The notes beneath the pieces were generated by a model, which was not told the DNA's origin, did not search any database, and saw only the letters and a program-made list of their open reading frames with translations. Positions 16,489 through 24,847 of a stretch of 50,000 nt of DNA are shown piece after piece; position 1 is the first letter of the stretch, and every line of letters starts with the position of its first letter. Origin of the DNA: Tubulanus polymorphus (lineage: Eukaryota > Nemertea > Palaeonemertea > Tubulaniformes > Tubulanidae); the NCBI RefSeq assembly GCF_964204645.1, contig NW_027437482.1:1-50000 (forward strand), written 5' to 3'. A program made the translations under genes and the position numbers.

Positions 16489-18917
16489 TTGGTGAGTTAA
16501 ATCAACCGGAATTAACCAATGCTTCTCTGATTTCTTCCATTTCCAGGTCCGACGAACACGAAGAACCGGCACCAAACCAAGCGCGACGCGATCCGGTCAC
16601 CGCTCTCGGGAGCCCGGTGGTCAACCTCACACGTTCACTCCGCCTAAGTCCGGCGCAACATCAGCTACTCCGAAAGGGCCTCACTTATTGCCCGACTCCA
16701 AAAATCGGTTCTGATGCCGCCGCGACCGAGCGCACCAAGGGAGTGTGCCGATTCAACCGGCTAGTGAAACTCGACCATCACTTCCGAGACAAACCGGACC
16801 GCGAGGCTCCGCGTTTCCGTCTGCCCAGCAGTTGGGCTCCGGATGAAATAGAACCAGTAATCGCCGGGTTCTGCAACGACGCGCACGAATTGGCTCAACA
16901 AACCAGGGATACGCGTCGCGTAAATGATAACCTCACTAAACAGGAACGCGAAGCCCTCCAGCAGCTGCGTGACAACACTAATATTGTCATCAAAGCCGCC
17001 GATAAGGGTTCCGCTACGGTTATCATGGACCGCGACGACTACGTCCACGAAGCCATGCGCCAACTAGCCGATCTCGAGTATTATCAGCCGCTGCAGCAAC
17101 CGATCTTCGAACAGACCGGGGAAGAAATTCGCGAAATCATCGAAAATATGGCTCGACGAAAAATCATCCCGCTAAAAACCGCCGAATATCTATTACCGCC
17201 CGATAATCCGAAACAGAGGCAGTTCTATCTGCTTCCCAAAATCCATAAAGAACGCGAGAAGTGGACGGTACCCGATCGCGTACCGCCGGGGAGACCGATC
17301 GTCTCCGACTGCGGCTCCGAAACCTACGAAATTTCGGAATGGATCGACTACTATTTGCAGCCGATCGCCCGCGGTCACCCGTCGTACGTCAAAGATACCA
17401 ACCACTTTCTAGATATTTTGGCCGGTAAACAATTTAGCGCCGATGCGTTACTCGTCACCATGGACATCGATTCGCTCTACACCAACATCCCCCACGAAGA
17501 GGGTATCGCCAGCATCCGACAAGCTCTCCGAGATAACCCGAACCCGGGACGCCCGGATGCCGAGCTGCTGAAACTACTCGAAATCAGCCTGAAGAAAAAT
17601 GACTTTAACTTTAACGAAAACACATATTTACAGGTAAAAGGTACCGCAATGGGTAAGCGTTTTGCTCCTTCTTATGCCAATATCTTTGTAGCCGAATGGG
17701 AAAAAGAAGGTCTGTCCAGAAGCGAACTCCAACCATCGCTATACGCTCGGTTCATCGACGACATCTACATAGTTTGGGAACACGGCCGCGAAACGTTGAT
17801 GCAATTCATCGACGTCCTACAAACAGTGAGCCGATCCATCAAACTCAAGTTCGAAATCAGCGACACCAGCGTCAACTTCCTGGACGTAACCACTTTCAAA
17901 GGCCCGCGATTCGAGACAAGTGGCACAGTAGACACCAAAGTCTACTTCAAACCAACCGATTCGCATCAATTACTACATCGATCCTCGTTTCACCCTAAAC
18001 ACACATTTTCCGGTATAGTTAAAAGTCAAATTCTCCGGTTCCGGCGCATCTGCAATAACGATTCGGACTTACACGCAGCGTCCGGAACCGTCCTTAAAGT
18101 ACTCAGAGGTCGTGGCTACAAAGACCGCGAACTGCGACACATCAAAAGCCAAGCTCTACGGCACCACGCCGAACGAGATCTACGAGAACAACAACGGGCC
18201 GACGAACCGCCGAAAAAGCGTTTACCGCTTATCTTACCTCACTCCGAAGCCAACCGAACCCTAGCCCGTAACATCCGAACCAGATTTACGGAACTGGCTA
18301 CGGCCACCGGCCGGTCTGACGAGGTAACCACGGTCACCGCCTACACCAAGCACAAGAGTCTCAAAGATCTCCTAACTTCGTCGCAGCTCAAACCCACGGA
18401 GCCACCCCCTCCCCGAGTCCCCTCTTCACCGCATCGTAACAGAAATACTTCCGTTGTTTCCAATTCTTCTATTTCCAGGTCTACTCAAAGAACTCCGTCA
18501 ACCCGACGTCGAGGCACCGAGAAATGCAGAACACCGAGATGTCGTACGTGTCCACTCGTCCGAGAAACAACCGTTTGCCGCAGCCACAACAAAATGCACG
18601 CGATCCGCAGCACAATTAATTGCGCGACCCGTGAAATTGTATACTGCATCGAATGCACCAAGTGCAACATGCTGTACGTCGGCCAAACCGGAATGTCTCT
18701 ACGAGAACGCGTCACTCATCACGTCTCACGCATCAGAACGAAGAATTCGACTCCAGTCTCGGACCACTTCAACCAAGTCGACCACACCCGCGAACACTTT
18801 CGGGTGTACGGTCTCCAACACCTACCAGGCTCCACGAGACCGATCCGCGAAGCAGCCGAACAAGACTGGATACGACGACTCGACACGAACACGCCCCGAG
18901 GCATGAACGTCCCGTAG
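16458..18917 (+). CDS. ORF2 of unit B: Penelope-like reverse transcriptase + GIY-YIG endonuclease
   Basis: Entered by -1 slip at 16458; 819 codons plus stop. There is no ATG before one inside the conserved IVIKAADKG...VIMDRDDY motif, so independent ATG initiation is unlikely. Residues are numbered here from the GTG at 16617. Features: PLE N-terminal motif 122-142; FYLLPKIHK (203-211) and RPIVS (226-230); RT motif A with D283/D285 in MDIDSLYTNI; motif B KGTAMGKRFAPSYAN (341-354); motif C FIDD (379-382); FLDV (421-424). A Cys cluster follows (C637, C642, C645, C654, C669, C677, C680, C683). The GIY-YIG domain has VYCIEC (675-680), YVGQT (687-691), R696/R698, E748 and terminal GMN. All catalytic positions are intact. 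It should copy the element RNA and nick target DNA in the nucleus. Confidence 0.95.
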   Translation, partial: LSISETNGSTIGELNQPELTNASLISSISRSDEHEEPAPNQARRDPVTALGSPVVNLTRSLRLSPAQHQLLRKGLTYCPTPKIGSDAAATERTKGVCRFNRLVKLDHHFRDKPDREAPRFRLPSSWAPDEIEPVIAGFCNDAHELAQQTRDTRRVNDNLTKQEREALQQLRDNTNIVIKAADKGSATVIMDRDDYVHEAMRQLADLEYYQPLQQPIFEQTGEEIREIIENMARRKIIPLKTAEYLLPPDNPKQRQFYLLPKIHKEREKWTVPDRVPPGRPIVSDCGSETYEISEWIDYYLQPIARGHPSYVKDTNHFLDILAGKQFSADALLVTMDIDSLYTNIPHEEGIASIRQALRDNPNPGRPDAELLKLLEISLKKNDFNFNENTYLQVKGTAMGKRFAPSYANIFVAEWEKEGLSRSELQPSLYARFIDDIYIVWEHGRETLMQFIDVLQTVSRSIKLKFEISDTSVNFLDVTTFKGPRFETSGTVDTKVYFKPTDSHQLLHRSSFHPKHTFSGIVKSQILRFRRICNNDSDLHAASGTVLKVLRGRGYKDRELRHIKSQALRHHAERDLREQQRADEPPKKRLPLILPHSEANRTLARNIRTRFTELATATGRSDEVTTVTAYTKHKSLKDLLTSSQLKPTEPPPPRVPSSPHRNRNTSVVSNSSISRSTQRTPSTRRRGTEKCRTPRCRTCPLVRETTVCRSHNKMHAIRSTINCATREIVYCIECTKCNMLYVGQTGMSLRERVTHHVSRIRTKNSTPVSDHFNQVDHTREHFRVYGLQHLPGSTRPIREAAEQDWIRRLDTNTPRGMNVP

Positions 18918-19031
18918 ACCGCCTCACTACAACAATTAACTCTCACTACTTTTTTACAGGGATAACCCGCTGCCCGTGCACTAGTGGGGTCTCCAAACCT
19001 TCGGTTTGGTCCCCTAACCTCTATCTCTAAA

Positions 19032-19063
19032 CCTAACCCTAACCCTAACCCTAACCCTAACCC
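19032..19063 (+). repeat. Telomeric CCCTAA tract between units B and C
   Basis: Five perfect CCCTAA-type units follow the C-rich end of unit B, with no mismatch. This is the longest telomeric tract in the window. Confidence 0.95.
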
Positions 19064-19097
19064 TTTGGTCCCCTAACCTCTATCTCTAAACCTAACC
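19064..19097 (+). mobile_element. 34-bp remnant of a PLE 3' end
   Basis: TTTGGTCCCCTAACCTCTAT plus the rest of the terminus to AAACCTAACC repeats the last 34 bases of a unit. It is embedded between telomeric repeats and followed by the same 13-bp telomeric spacer (19098-19110) found at every other unit joint. It is best read as an extremely 5'-truncated copy added to, or inserted in, telomeric DNA. Confidence 0.8.
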
Positions 19098-19110
19098 CTA
19101 ACCCTAACCC

Positions 19111-20670
19111 ATGATTCCTGCACTGACACTGACGAAGGCAACCTCGCCGAAATATCTGTCAATGGAGCGATCTACTCGAAAGAAGAAACGACCACCAGCT
19201 GAGAAGACCAGCAAGGGCGGAGGACGCCCTGAGCGACACCAGCAACCCGGGATGTCGCCGAAAAATTACTATAGAGCTCTTCAAGTGGCGCACCACCTTG
19301 CCCAGTTGAGCTCTGGTCCGAAAGCGATTCGGAGGAAGAAGGACCATCTGAAGATGTTCCTGCGGCCGGCGGCTTGCACCGAAGCAGTAACGGTGCAGCT
19401 GCACGCTGCCGCGGACGTCTGGATGGAGACAGTTTCGAAAGAGCTGACCATCCATTACGCTGCCACATTTGTTCAGCTAATGGGTGATCCTCTGCCGGAC
19501 TGTCTATCAGCACAGGATGTCGCCCTGACATGGGCCCGGAGGAATTTCGGCTCCCGTCTGAGCCCCGGAACGATCCGGCTTTTCAACATCGCGCTGGATT
19601 TGCGGTCGAAATTCCGCGGTCAGGCTCTGTCTGACAAACTCAGAAATGTCCTATCTAACCCACCTTCTTCCCCTTCTCATTTCAGGTCACACCACCAGGA
19701 GGCACCCACGGAACCGAAGATTCGTCCGCCGCCGAGACCGAGCCGGAAGATTCGAAAGCCCGCGACGCCGAGGACGCCTGCACCAACCGCAGCCGCGCCC
19801 GCCGCGCCCACAGCGCCTCCTTCTTTTTCTGATTCCAGGTCACCGAGAAGCTACGCGGATGTCACCAGGACGCCACCAACCAGAATGGCGCCACCACCGA
19901 GAAGTCCGATGCCGACGCCGCCGCCGCCACCAAGAAGTCCGACGCCACCGAGAAGTCCGACGCCGCCGCCTCGAAACCCGACGCCGCCGCCGCCGCAGAG
20001 AACGCCGACCGCACCAACCAGCAGTCCGACGCCGTCTCTCTCTTCTTCTCTTTCCAGCTCTCCGTCTCATTACAGGTCACCAGGGCGCCTACTGCCAGCG
20101 CGAAGTCCGACGCCAACACCGAGACCGATGGCGCCCCAGGAAGTTCGCCGTCATCCGAATACGGGTCGGAAGAAACAGGATTGGAGTCTGCCACCAACCC
20201 GGCGACCCATTCTGGTGATTGGTGACTCAAATCTGAGTAACATCACATCAAGCCGCCGTCCGGATGACGTCCAGATCGAGAGCTTCCCCGGCTGCAAGAT
20301 AGCTCATCTCGCCGACCTGATCGATGCTGTACCGGAGCGCCGAGATCGCCCGGATACGGTGATCATCAGCGTCGGAATCAACAACCGCGACAACAACTTC
20401 GAAGCGACCGCCAAGAAGACCACACAGCGCCTGATCAACGCCGCAGTCAAGAAGTATCAGCACTCGTTCGTCCACTTCGTTCAACTCAACACGACCCGCG
20501 AACACCAGCAGTTCGCCCGGAAGTTCAACGAATTCCTCGAGATTCACGACGACGTCACCGCGATACCACCCATCGATGATCGACGCTTCAGAGTTGTTGG
20601 AGACGGGATCCACTGGAACCGTGGTACAGCTAACACCCTGCTGGACCACTGGCTCAGTGGTTTAAACTAA
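19111..20670 (+). CDS. ORF1 of unit C (SGNH-like, 519 aa)
   Basis: Intact and equivalent to unit B, with Leu112, Ser-Pro at 276-277, Lys435 and Ile-His at 478-479. The GDSN and DGIHWN catalytic motifs are unchanged. It has no upstream TATA box, so expression would require read-through from unit B or a cryptic start in the preceding unit. Confidence 0.92.
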   Translation: MIPALTLTKATSPKYLSMERSTRKKKRPPAEKTSKGGGRPERHQQPGMSPKNYYRALQVAHHLAQLSSGPKAIRRKKDHLKMFLRPAACTEAVTVQLHAAADVWMETVSKELTIHYAATFVQLMGDPLPDCLSAQDVALTWARRNFGSRLSPGTIRLFNIALDLRSKFRGQALSDKLRNVLSNPPSSPSHFRSHHQEAPTEPKIRPPPRPSRKIRKPATPRTPAPTAAAPAAPTAPPSFSDSRSPRSYADVTRTPPTRMAPPPRSPMPTPPPPPRSPTPPRSPTPPPRNPTPPPPQRTPTAPTSSPTPSLSSSLSSSPSHYRSPGRLLPARSPTPTPRPMAPQEVRRHPNTGRKKQDWSLPPTRRPILVIGDSNLSNITSSRRPDDVQIESFPGCKIAHLADLIDAVPERRDRPDTVIISVGINNRDNNFEATAKKTTQRLINAAVKKYQHSFVHFVQLNTTREHQQFARKFNEFLEIHDDVTAIPPIDDRRFRVVGDGIHWNRGTANTLLDHWLSGLN

Positions 20671-20697
20671 GTATTAGTGAGACCAACGGGTCCACTA
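20661..20697 (+). promoter_or_regulatory. -1 frameshift signal, unit C
   Basis: TTTAAAC at 20661-20667 and stem-loop at 20675-20697, unchanged from unit B. Confidence 0.82.
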
Positions 20698-23126
20698 TTG
20701 GTGAGTTAAATCAACCGGAATTAACCAATGCTTCTCTGATTTCTTCCATTTCCAGGTCCGACGAACACGAAGAACCGGCACCAAACCAAGCGCGACGCGA
20801 TCCGGTCACCGCTCTCGGGAGCCCGGTGGTCAACCTCACACGTTCACTCCGCCTAAGTCCGGCGCAACATCAGCTACTCCGAAAGGGCCTCACTTATTGC
20901 CCGACTCCAAAAATCGGTTCTGATGCCGCCGCGACCGAGCGCACCAAGGGAGTGTGCCGATTCAACCGGCTAGTGAAACTCGACCATCACTTCCGAGACA
21001 AACCGGACCGCGAGGCTCCGCGTTTCCGTCTGCCCAGCAGTTGGGCTCCGGATGAAATAGAACCAGTAATCGCCGGGTTCTGCAACGACGCGCACGAATT
21101 GGCTCAACAAACCAGGGATACGCGTCGCGTAAATGATAACCTCACTAAACAGGAACGCGAAGCCCTCCAGCAGCTGCGTGACAACACTAATATTGTCATC
21201 AAAGCCGCCGATAAGGGTTCCGCTACGGTTATCATGGACCGCGACGACTACGTCCACGAAGCCATGCGCCAACTAGCCGATCTCGAGTATTATCAGCCGC
21301 TGCAGCAACCGATCTTCGAACAGACCGGGGAAGAAATTCGCGAAATCATCGAAAATATGGCTCGACGAAAAATCATCCCGCTAAAAACCGCCGAATATCT
21401 ATTACCGCCCGATAATCCGAAACAGAGGCAGTTCTATCTGCTTCCCAAAATCCATAAAGAACGCGAGAAGTGGACGGTACCCGATCGCGTACCGCCGGGG
21501 AGACCGATCGTCTCCGACTGCGGCTCCGAAACCTACGAAATTTCGGAATGGATCGACTACTATTTGCAGCCGATCGCCCGCGGTCACCCGTCGTACGTCA
21601 AAGATACCAACCACTTTCTAGATATTTTGGCCGGTAAACAATTTAGCGCCGATGCGTTACTCGTCACCATGGACATCGATTCGCTCTACACCAACATCCC
21701 CCACGAAGAGGGTATCGCCAGCATCCGACAAGCTCTCCGAGATAACCCGAACCCGGGACGCCCGGATGCCGAGCTGCTGAAACTACTCGAAATCAGCCTG
21801 AAGAAAAATGACTTTAACTTTAACGAAAACACATATTTACAGGTAAAAGGTACCGCAATGGGTAAGCGTTTTGCTCCTTCTTATGCCAATATCTTTGTAG
21901 CCGAATGGGAAAAAGAAGGTCTGTCCAGAAGCGAACTCCAACCATCGCTATACGCTCGGTTCATCGACGACATCTACATAGTTTGGGAACACGGCCGCGA
22001 AACGTTGATGCAATTCATCGACGTCCTACAAACAGTGAGCCGATCCATCAAACTCAAGTTCGAAATCAGCGACACCAGCGTCAACTTCCTGGACGTAACC
22101 ACTTTCAAAGGCCCGCGATTCGAGACAAGTGGCACAGTAGACACCAAAGTCTACTTCAAACCAACCGATTCGCATCAATTACTACATCGATCCTCGTTTC
22201 ACCCTAAACACACATTTTCCGGTATAGTTAAAAGTCAAATTCTCCGGTTCCGGCGCATCTGCAATAACGATTCGGACTTACACGCAGCGTCCGGAACCGT
22301 CCTTAAAGTACTCAGAGGTCGTGGCTACAAAGACCGCGAACTGCGACACATCAAAAGCCAAGCTCTACGGCACCACGCCGAACGAGATCTACGAGAACAA
22401 CAACGGGCCGACGAACCGCCGAAAAAGCGTTTACCGCTTATCTTACCTCACTCCGAAGCCAACCGAACCCTAGCCCGTAACATCCGAACCAGATTTACGG
22501 AACTGGCTACGGCCACCGGCCGGTCTGACGAGGTAACCACGGTCACCGCCTACACCAAGCACAAGAGTCTCAAAGATCTCCTAACTTCGTCGCAGCTCAA
22601 ACCCACGGAGCCACCCCCTCCCCGAGTCCCCTCTTCACCGCAGCGTAACAGAAATACTTCCGTTGTTTCCAATTCTTCTATTTCCAGGTCTACTCAAAGA
22701 ACTCCGTCAACCCGACGTCGAGGCACCGAGAAATGCAGAACACCGAGATGTCGTACGTGTCCACTCGTCCGAGAAACAACCGTTTGCCGCAGCCACAACA
22801 AAATGCACGCGATCCGCAGCACAATTAATTGCGCGACCCGTGAAATTGTATACTGCATCGAATGCACCAAGTGCAACATGCTGTACGTCGGCCAAACCGG
22901 AATGTCTCTACGAGAACGCGTCACTCATCACGTCTCACGCATCAGAACGAAGAATTCGACTCCAGTCTCGGACCACTTCAACCAAGTCGACCACACCCGC
23001 GAACACTTTCGGGTGTACGGTCTCCAACACCTACCAGGCTCCACGAGACCGATCCGCGAAGCAGCCGAACAAGACTGGATACGACGACTCGACACGAACA
23101 CGCCCCGAGGCATGAACGTCCCGTAG
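20667..23126 (+). CDS. ORF2 of unit C (PLE RT-GIY-YIG)
   Basis: Intact frame. One amino-acid difference from units A, B, F and G is visible: Gln for His at residue 606 (GTG numbering), in the linker between RT and the Cys cluster and outside any catalytic motif. Confidence 0.94.
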   Translation, partial: LSISETNGSTIGELNQPELTNASLISSISRSDEHEEPAPNQARRDPVTALGSPVVNLTRSLRLSPAQHQLLRKGLTYCPTPKIGSDAAATERTKGVCRFNRLVKLDHHFRDKPDREAPRFRLPSSWAPDEIEPVIAGFCNDAHELAQQTRDTRRVNDNLTKQEREALQQLRDNTNIVIKAADKGSATVIMDRDDYVHEAMRQLADLEYYQPLQQPIFEQTGEEIREIIENMARRKIIPLKTAEYLLPPDNPKQRQFYLLPKIHKEREKWTVPDRVPPGRPIVSDCGSETYEISEWIDYYLQPIARGHPSYVKDTNHFLDILAGKQFSADALLVTMDIDSLYTNIPHEEGIASIRQALRDNPNPGRPDAELLKLLEISLKKNDFNFNENTYLQVKGTAMGKRFAPSYANIFVAEWEKEGLSRSELQPSLYARFIDDIYIVWEHGRETLMQFIDVLQTVSRSIKLKFEISDTSVNFLDVTTFKGPRFETSGTVDTKVYFKPTDSHQLLHRSSFHPKHTFSGIVKSQILRFRRICNNDSDLHAASGTVLKVLRGRGYKDRELRHIKSQALRHHAERDLREQQRADEPPKKRLPLILPHSEANRTLARNIRTRFTELATATGRSDEVTTVTAYTKHKSLKDLLTSSQLKPTEPPPPRVPSSPQRNRNTSVVSNSSISRSTQRTPSTRRRGTEKCRTPRCRTCPLVRETTVCRSHNKMHAIRSTINCATREIVYCIECTKCNMLYVGQTGMSLRERVTHHVSRIRTKNSTPVSDHFNQVDHTREHFRVYGLQHLPGSTRPIREAAEQDWIRRLDTNTPRGMNVP

Positions 23127-23240
23127 ACCGCCTCACTACAACAATTAACTCTCACTACTTTTTTACAGGGATAACCCGCTGCCCGTGCACTAGTGGGGTC
23201 TCCAAACCTTCGGTTCGGTCCCCTAACCTCTATCTCTAAA

Positions 23241-23260
23241 CCTAACCCTAACCCTAACCC
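23241..23260 (+). repeat. Telomeric joint between units C and D
   Basis: CCTAACC of unit C continues as CTAACCCTAACCC, then the ATG of unit D. The spacer is exactly the 13 bp seen at D-E and E-F. Confidence 0.93.
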
Positions 23261-24820
23261 ATGATTCCTGCACTGACACTGACGAAGGCAACCTCGCCGA
23301 AATATCTGTCAATGGAGCGATCTACTCGAAAGAAGAAACGACCACCAGCTGAGAAGACCAGCAAGGGCGGAGGACGCCCTGAGCGACACCAGCAACCCGG
23401 GATGTCGCCGAAAAATTACTATAGAGCTCTTCAAGTGGCGCACCACCTTGCCCAGTTGAGCTCTGGTCCGAAAGCGATTCGGAGGAAGAAGGACCATCTG
23501 AAGATGTTCCTGCGGCCGGCGGCTTGCACCGAAGCAGTAACGGTGCAGCTGCACGCTGCCGCGGACGTCTGGATGGAGACAGTTTCGAAAGAGCTGACCA
23601 TCCATTACGCTGCCACATTTGTTCAGCTAATGGGTGATCCTCTGCCGGACTGTCTATCAGCACAGGATGTCGCCCTGACATGGGCCCGGAGGAATTTCGG
23701 CTCCCGTCTGAGCCCCGGAACGATCCGGCTTTTCAACATCGCGCTGGATTTGCGGTCGAAATTCCGCGGTCAGGCTCTGTCTGACAAACTCAGAAATGTC
23801 CTATCTAACCCACCTTCTTCCCCTTCTCATTTCAGGTCACACCACCAGGAGGCACCCACGGAACCGAAGATTCGTCCGCCGCCGAGACCGAGCCGGAAGA
23901 TTCGAAAGCCCGCGACGCCGAGGACGCCTGCACCAACCGCAGCCGCGCCCGCCGCGCCCACAGCGCCTCCTTCTTTTTCTGATTCCAGGTCACCGAGAAG
24001 CTACGCGGATGTCACCAGGACGCCACCAACCAGAATGGCGCCACCACCGAGAAGTCCGATGCCGACGCCGCCGCCGCCACCAAGAAGTCCGACGCCACCG
24101 AGAAGTCCGACGCCGCCGCCTCGAAACCCGACGCCGCCGCCGCCGCAGAGAACGCCGACCGCACCAACCAGCAGTCCGACGCCGTCTCTCTCTTCTTCTC
24201 TTTCCAGCTCTCCGTCTCATTACAGGTCACCAGGGCGCCTACTGCCAGCGCGAAGTCCGACGCCAACACCGAGACCGATGGCGCCCCAGGAAGTTCGCCG
24301 TCATCCGAATACGGGTCGGAAGAAACAGGATTGGAGTCTGCCACCAACCCGGCGACCCATTCTGGTGATTGGTGACTCAAATCTGAGTAACATCACATCA
24401 AGCCGCCGTCCGGATGACGTCCAGATCGAGAGCTTCCCCGGCTGCAAGATAGCTCATCTCGCCGACCTGATCGATGCTGTACCGGAGCGCCGAGATCGCC
24501 CGGATACGGTGATCATCAGCGTCGGAATCAACAACCGCGACAACAACTTCGAAGCGACCGCCAGGAAGACCACACAGCGCCTGATCAACGCCGCAGTCAA
24601 GAAGTATCAGCACTCGTTCGTCCACTTCGTTCAACTCAACACGACCCGCGAACACCAGCAGTTCGCCCGGAAGTTCAACGAATTCCTCGAGAATAACGAC
24701 GACGTCACCGCGATACCACCCATCGATGATCGACGCTTCAGAGTTGTTGGAGACGGGATCCACTGGAACCGTGGTACAGCTAACACCCTGCTGGACCACT
24801 GGCTCAGTGGTTTAAACTAA
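23261..24820 (+). CDS. ORF1 of unit D (SGNH-like, 519 aa)
   Basis: Intact. It differs from unit C by Arg435 and Asn-Asn at 478-479; both lie between SGNH blocks III and V and spare the catalytic residues. The Asn-Asn type is shared with F and G but not with adjacent E. Confidence 0.92.
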   Translation: MIPALTLTKATSPKYLSMERSTRKKKRPPAEKTSKGGGRPERHQQPGMSPKNYYRALQVAHHLAQLSSGPKAIRRKKDHLKMFLRPAACTEAVTVQLHAAADVWMETVSKELTIHYAATFVQLMGDPLPDCLSAQDVALTWARRNFGSRLSPGTIRLFNIALDLRSKFRGQALSDKLRNVLSNPPSSPSHFRSHHQEAPTEPKIRPPPRPSRKIRKPATPRTPAPTAAAPAAPTAPPSFSDSRSPRSYADVTRTPPTRMAPPPRSPMPTPPPPPRSPTPPRSPTPPPRNPTPPPPQRTPTAPTSSPTPSLSSSLSSSPSHYRSPGRLLPARSPTPTPRPMAPQEVRRHPNTGRKKQDWSLPPTRRPILVIGDSNLSNITSSRRPDDVQIESFPGCKIAHLADLIDAVPERRDRPDTVIISVGINNRDNNFEATARKTTQRLINAAVKKYQHSFVHFVQLNTTREHQQFARKFNEFLENNDDVTAIPPIDDRRFRVVGDGIHWNRGTANTLLDHWLSGLN

Positions 24821-24847
24821 GTATTAGTGAGACCAACGGGTCCACTA
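24811..24847 (+). promoter_or_regulatory. -1 frameshift signal, unit D
   Basis: TTTAAAC at 24811-24817 and stem-loop at 24825-24847, unchanged. Confidence 0.82.

Larger units (their letters stand above)
14902..19038 (+). mobile_element. PLE unit B (reference full-length copy, 4137 bp)
   Basis: A complete unit: ORF1, -1 frameshift signal, ORF2, 121-bp 3' UTR and C-rich terminus. It is one of two copies preceded by the promoter-bearing 2.2 kb segment, so it is a good candidate for the transcribed master of the B-F chain. The family is Penelope-like, from the RT motifs plus the C-terminal GIY-YIG domain. The SGNH-type ORF1 is not usual for EN-positive PLEs as far as I know. Its 3' end leads into CCCTAA repeats. 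Confidence 0.93.
19111..23247 (+). mobile_element. PLE unit C
   Basis: Full length, 4137 bp, starting at the ORF1 ATG directly after CCCTAACCC with no promoter of its own. Its 3' hairpin carries GTTCGG in place of GTTTGG, shared with D and E, which removes one base pair. It is joined to unit D by 13 bp of telomeric repeat. Confidence 0.93.

Noticed and set aside
16492-16546. A 55-bp intron (GTGAGT ... TTCCAG) between ORF1 stop and ORF2
   Set aside because: Removing it would not bypass the ORF1 stop at 16459-16461, and the frame is open across it for the frameshift product. The acceptor alone is noted as a finding.
18454-19030. 150- and 125-codon plus-strand frames over the end of ORF2
   Set aside because: Alternate-frame shadows of the GIY-YIG coding region.
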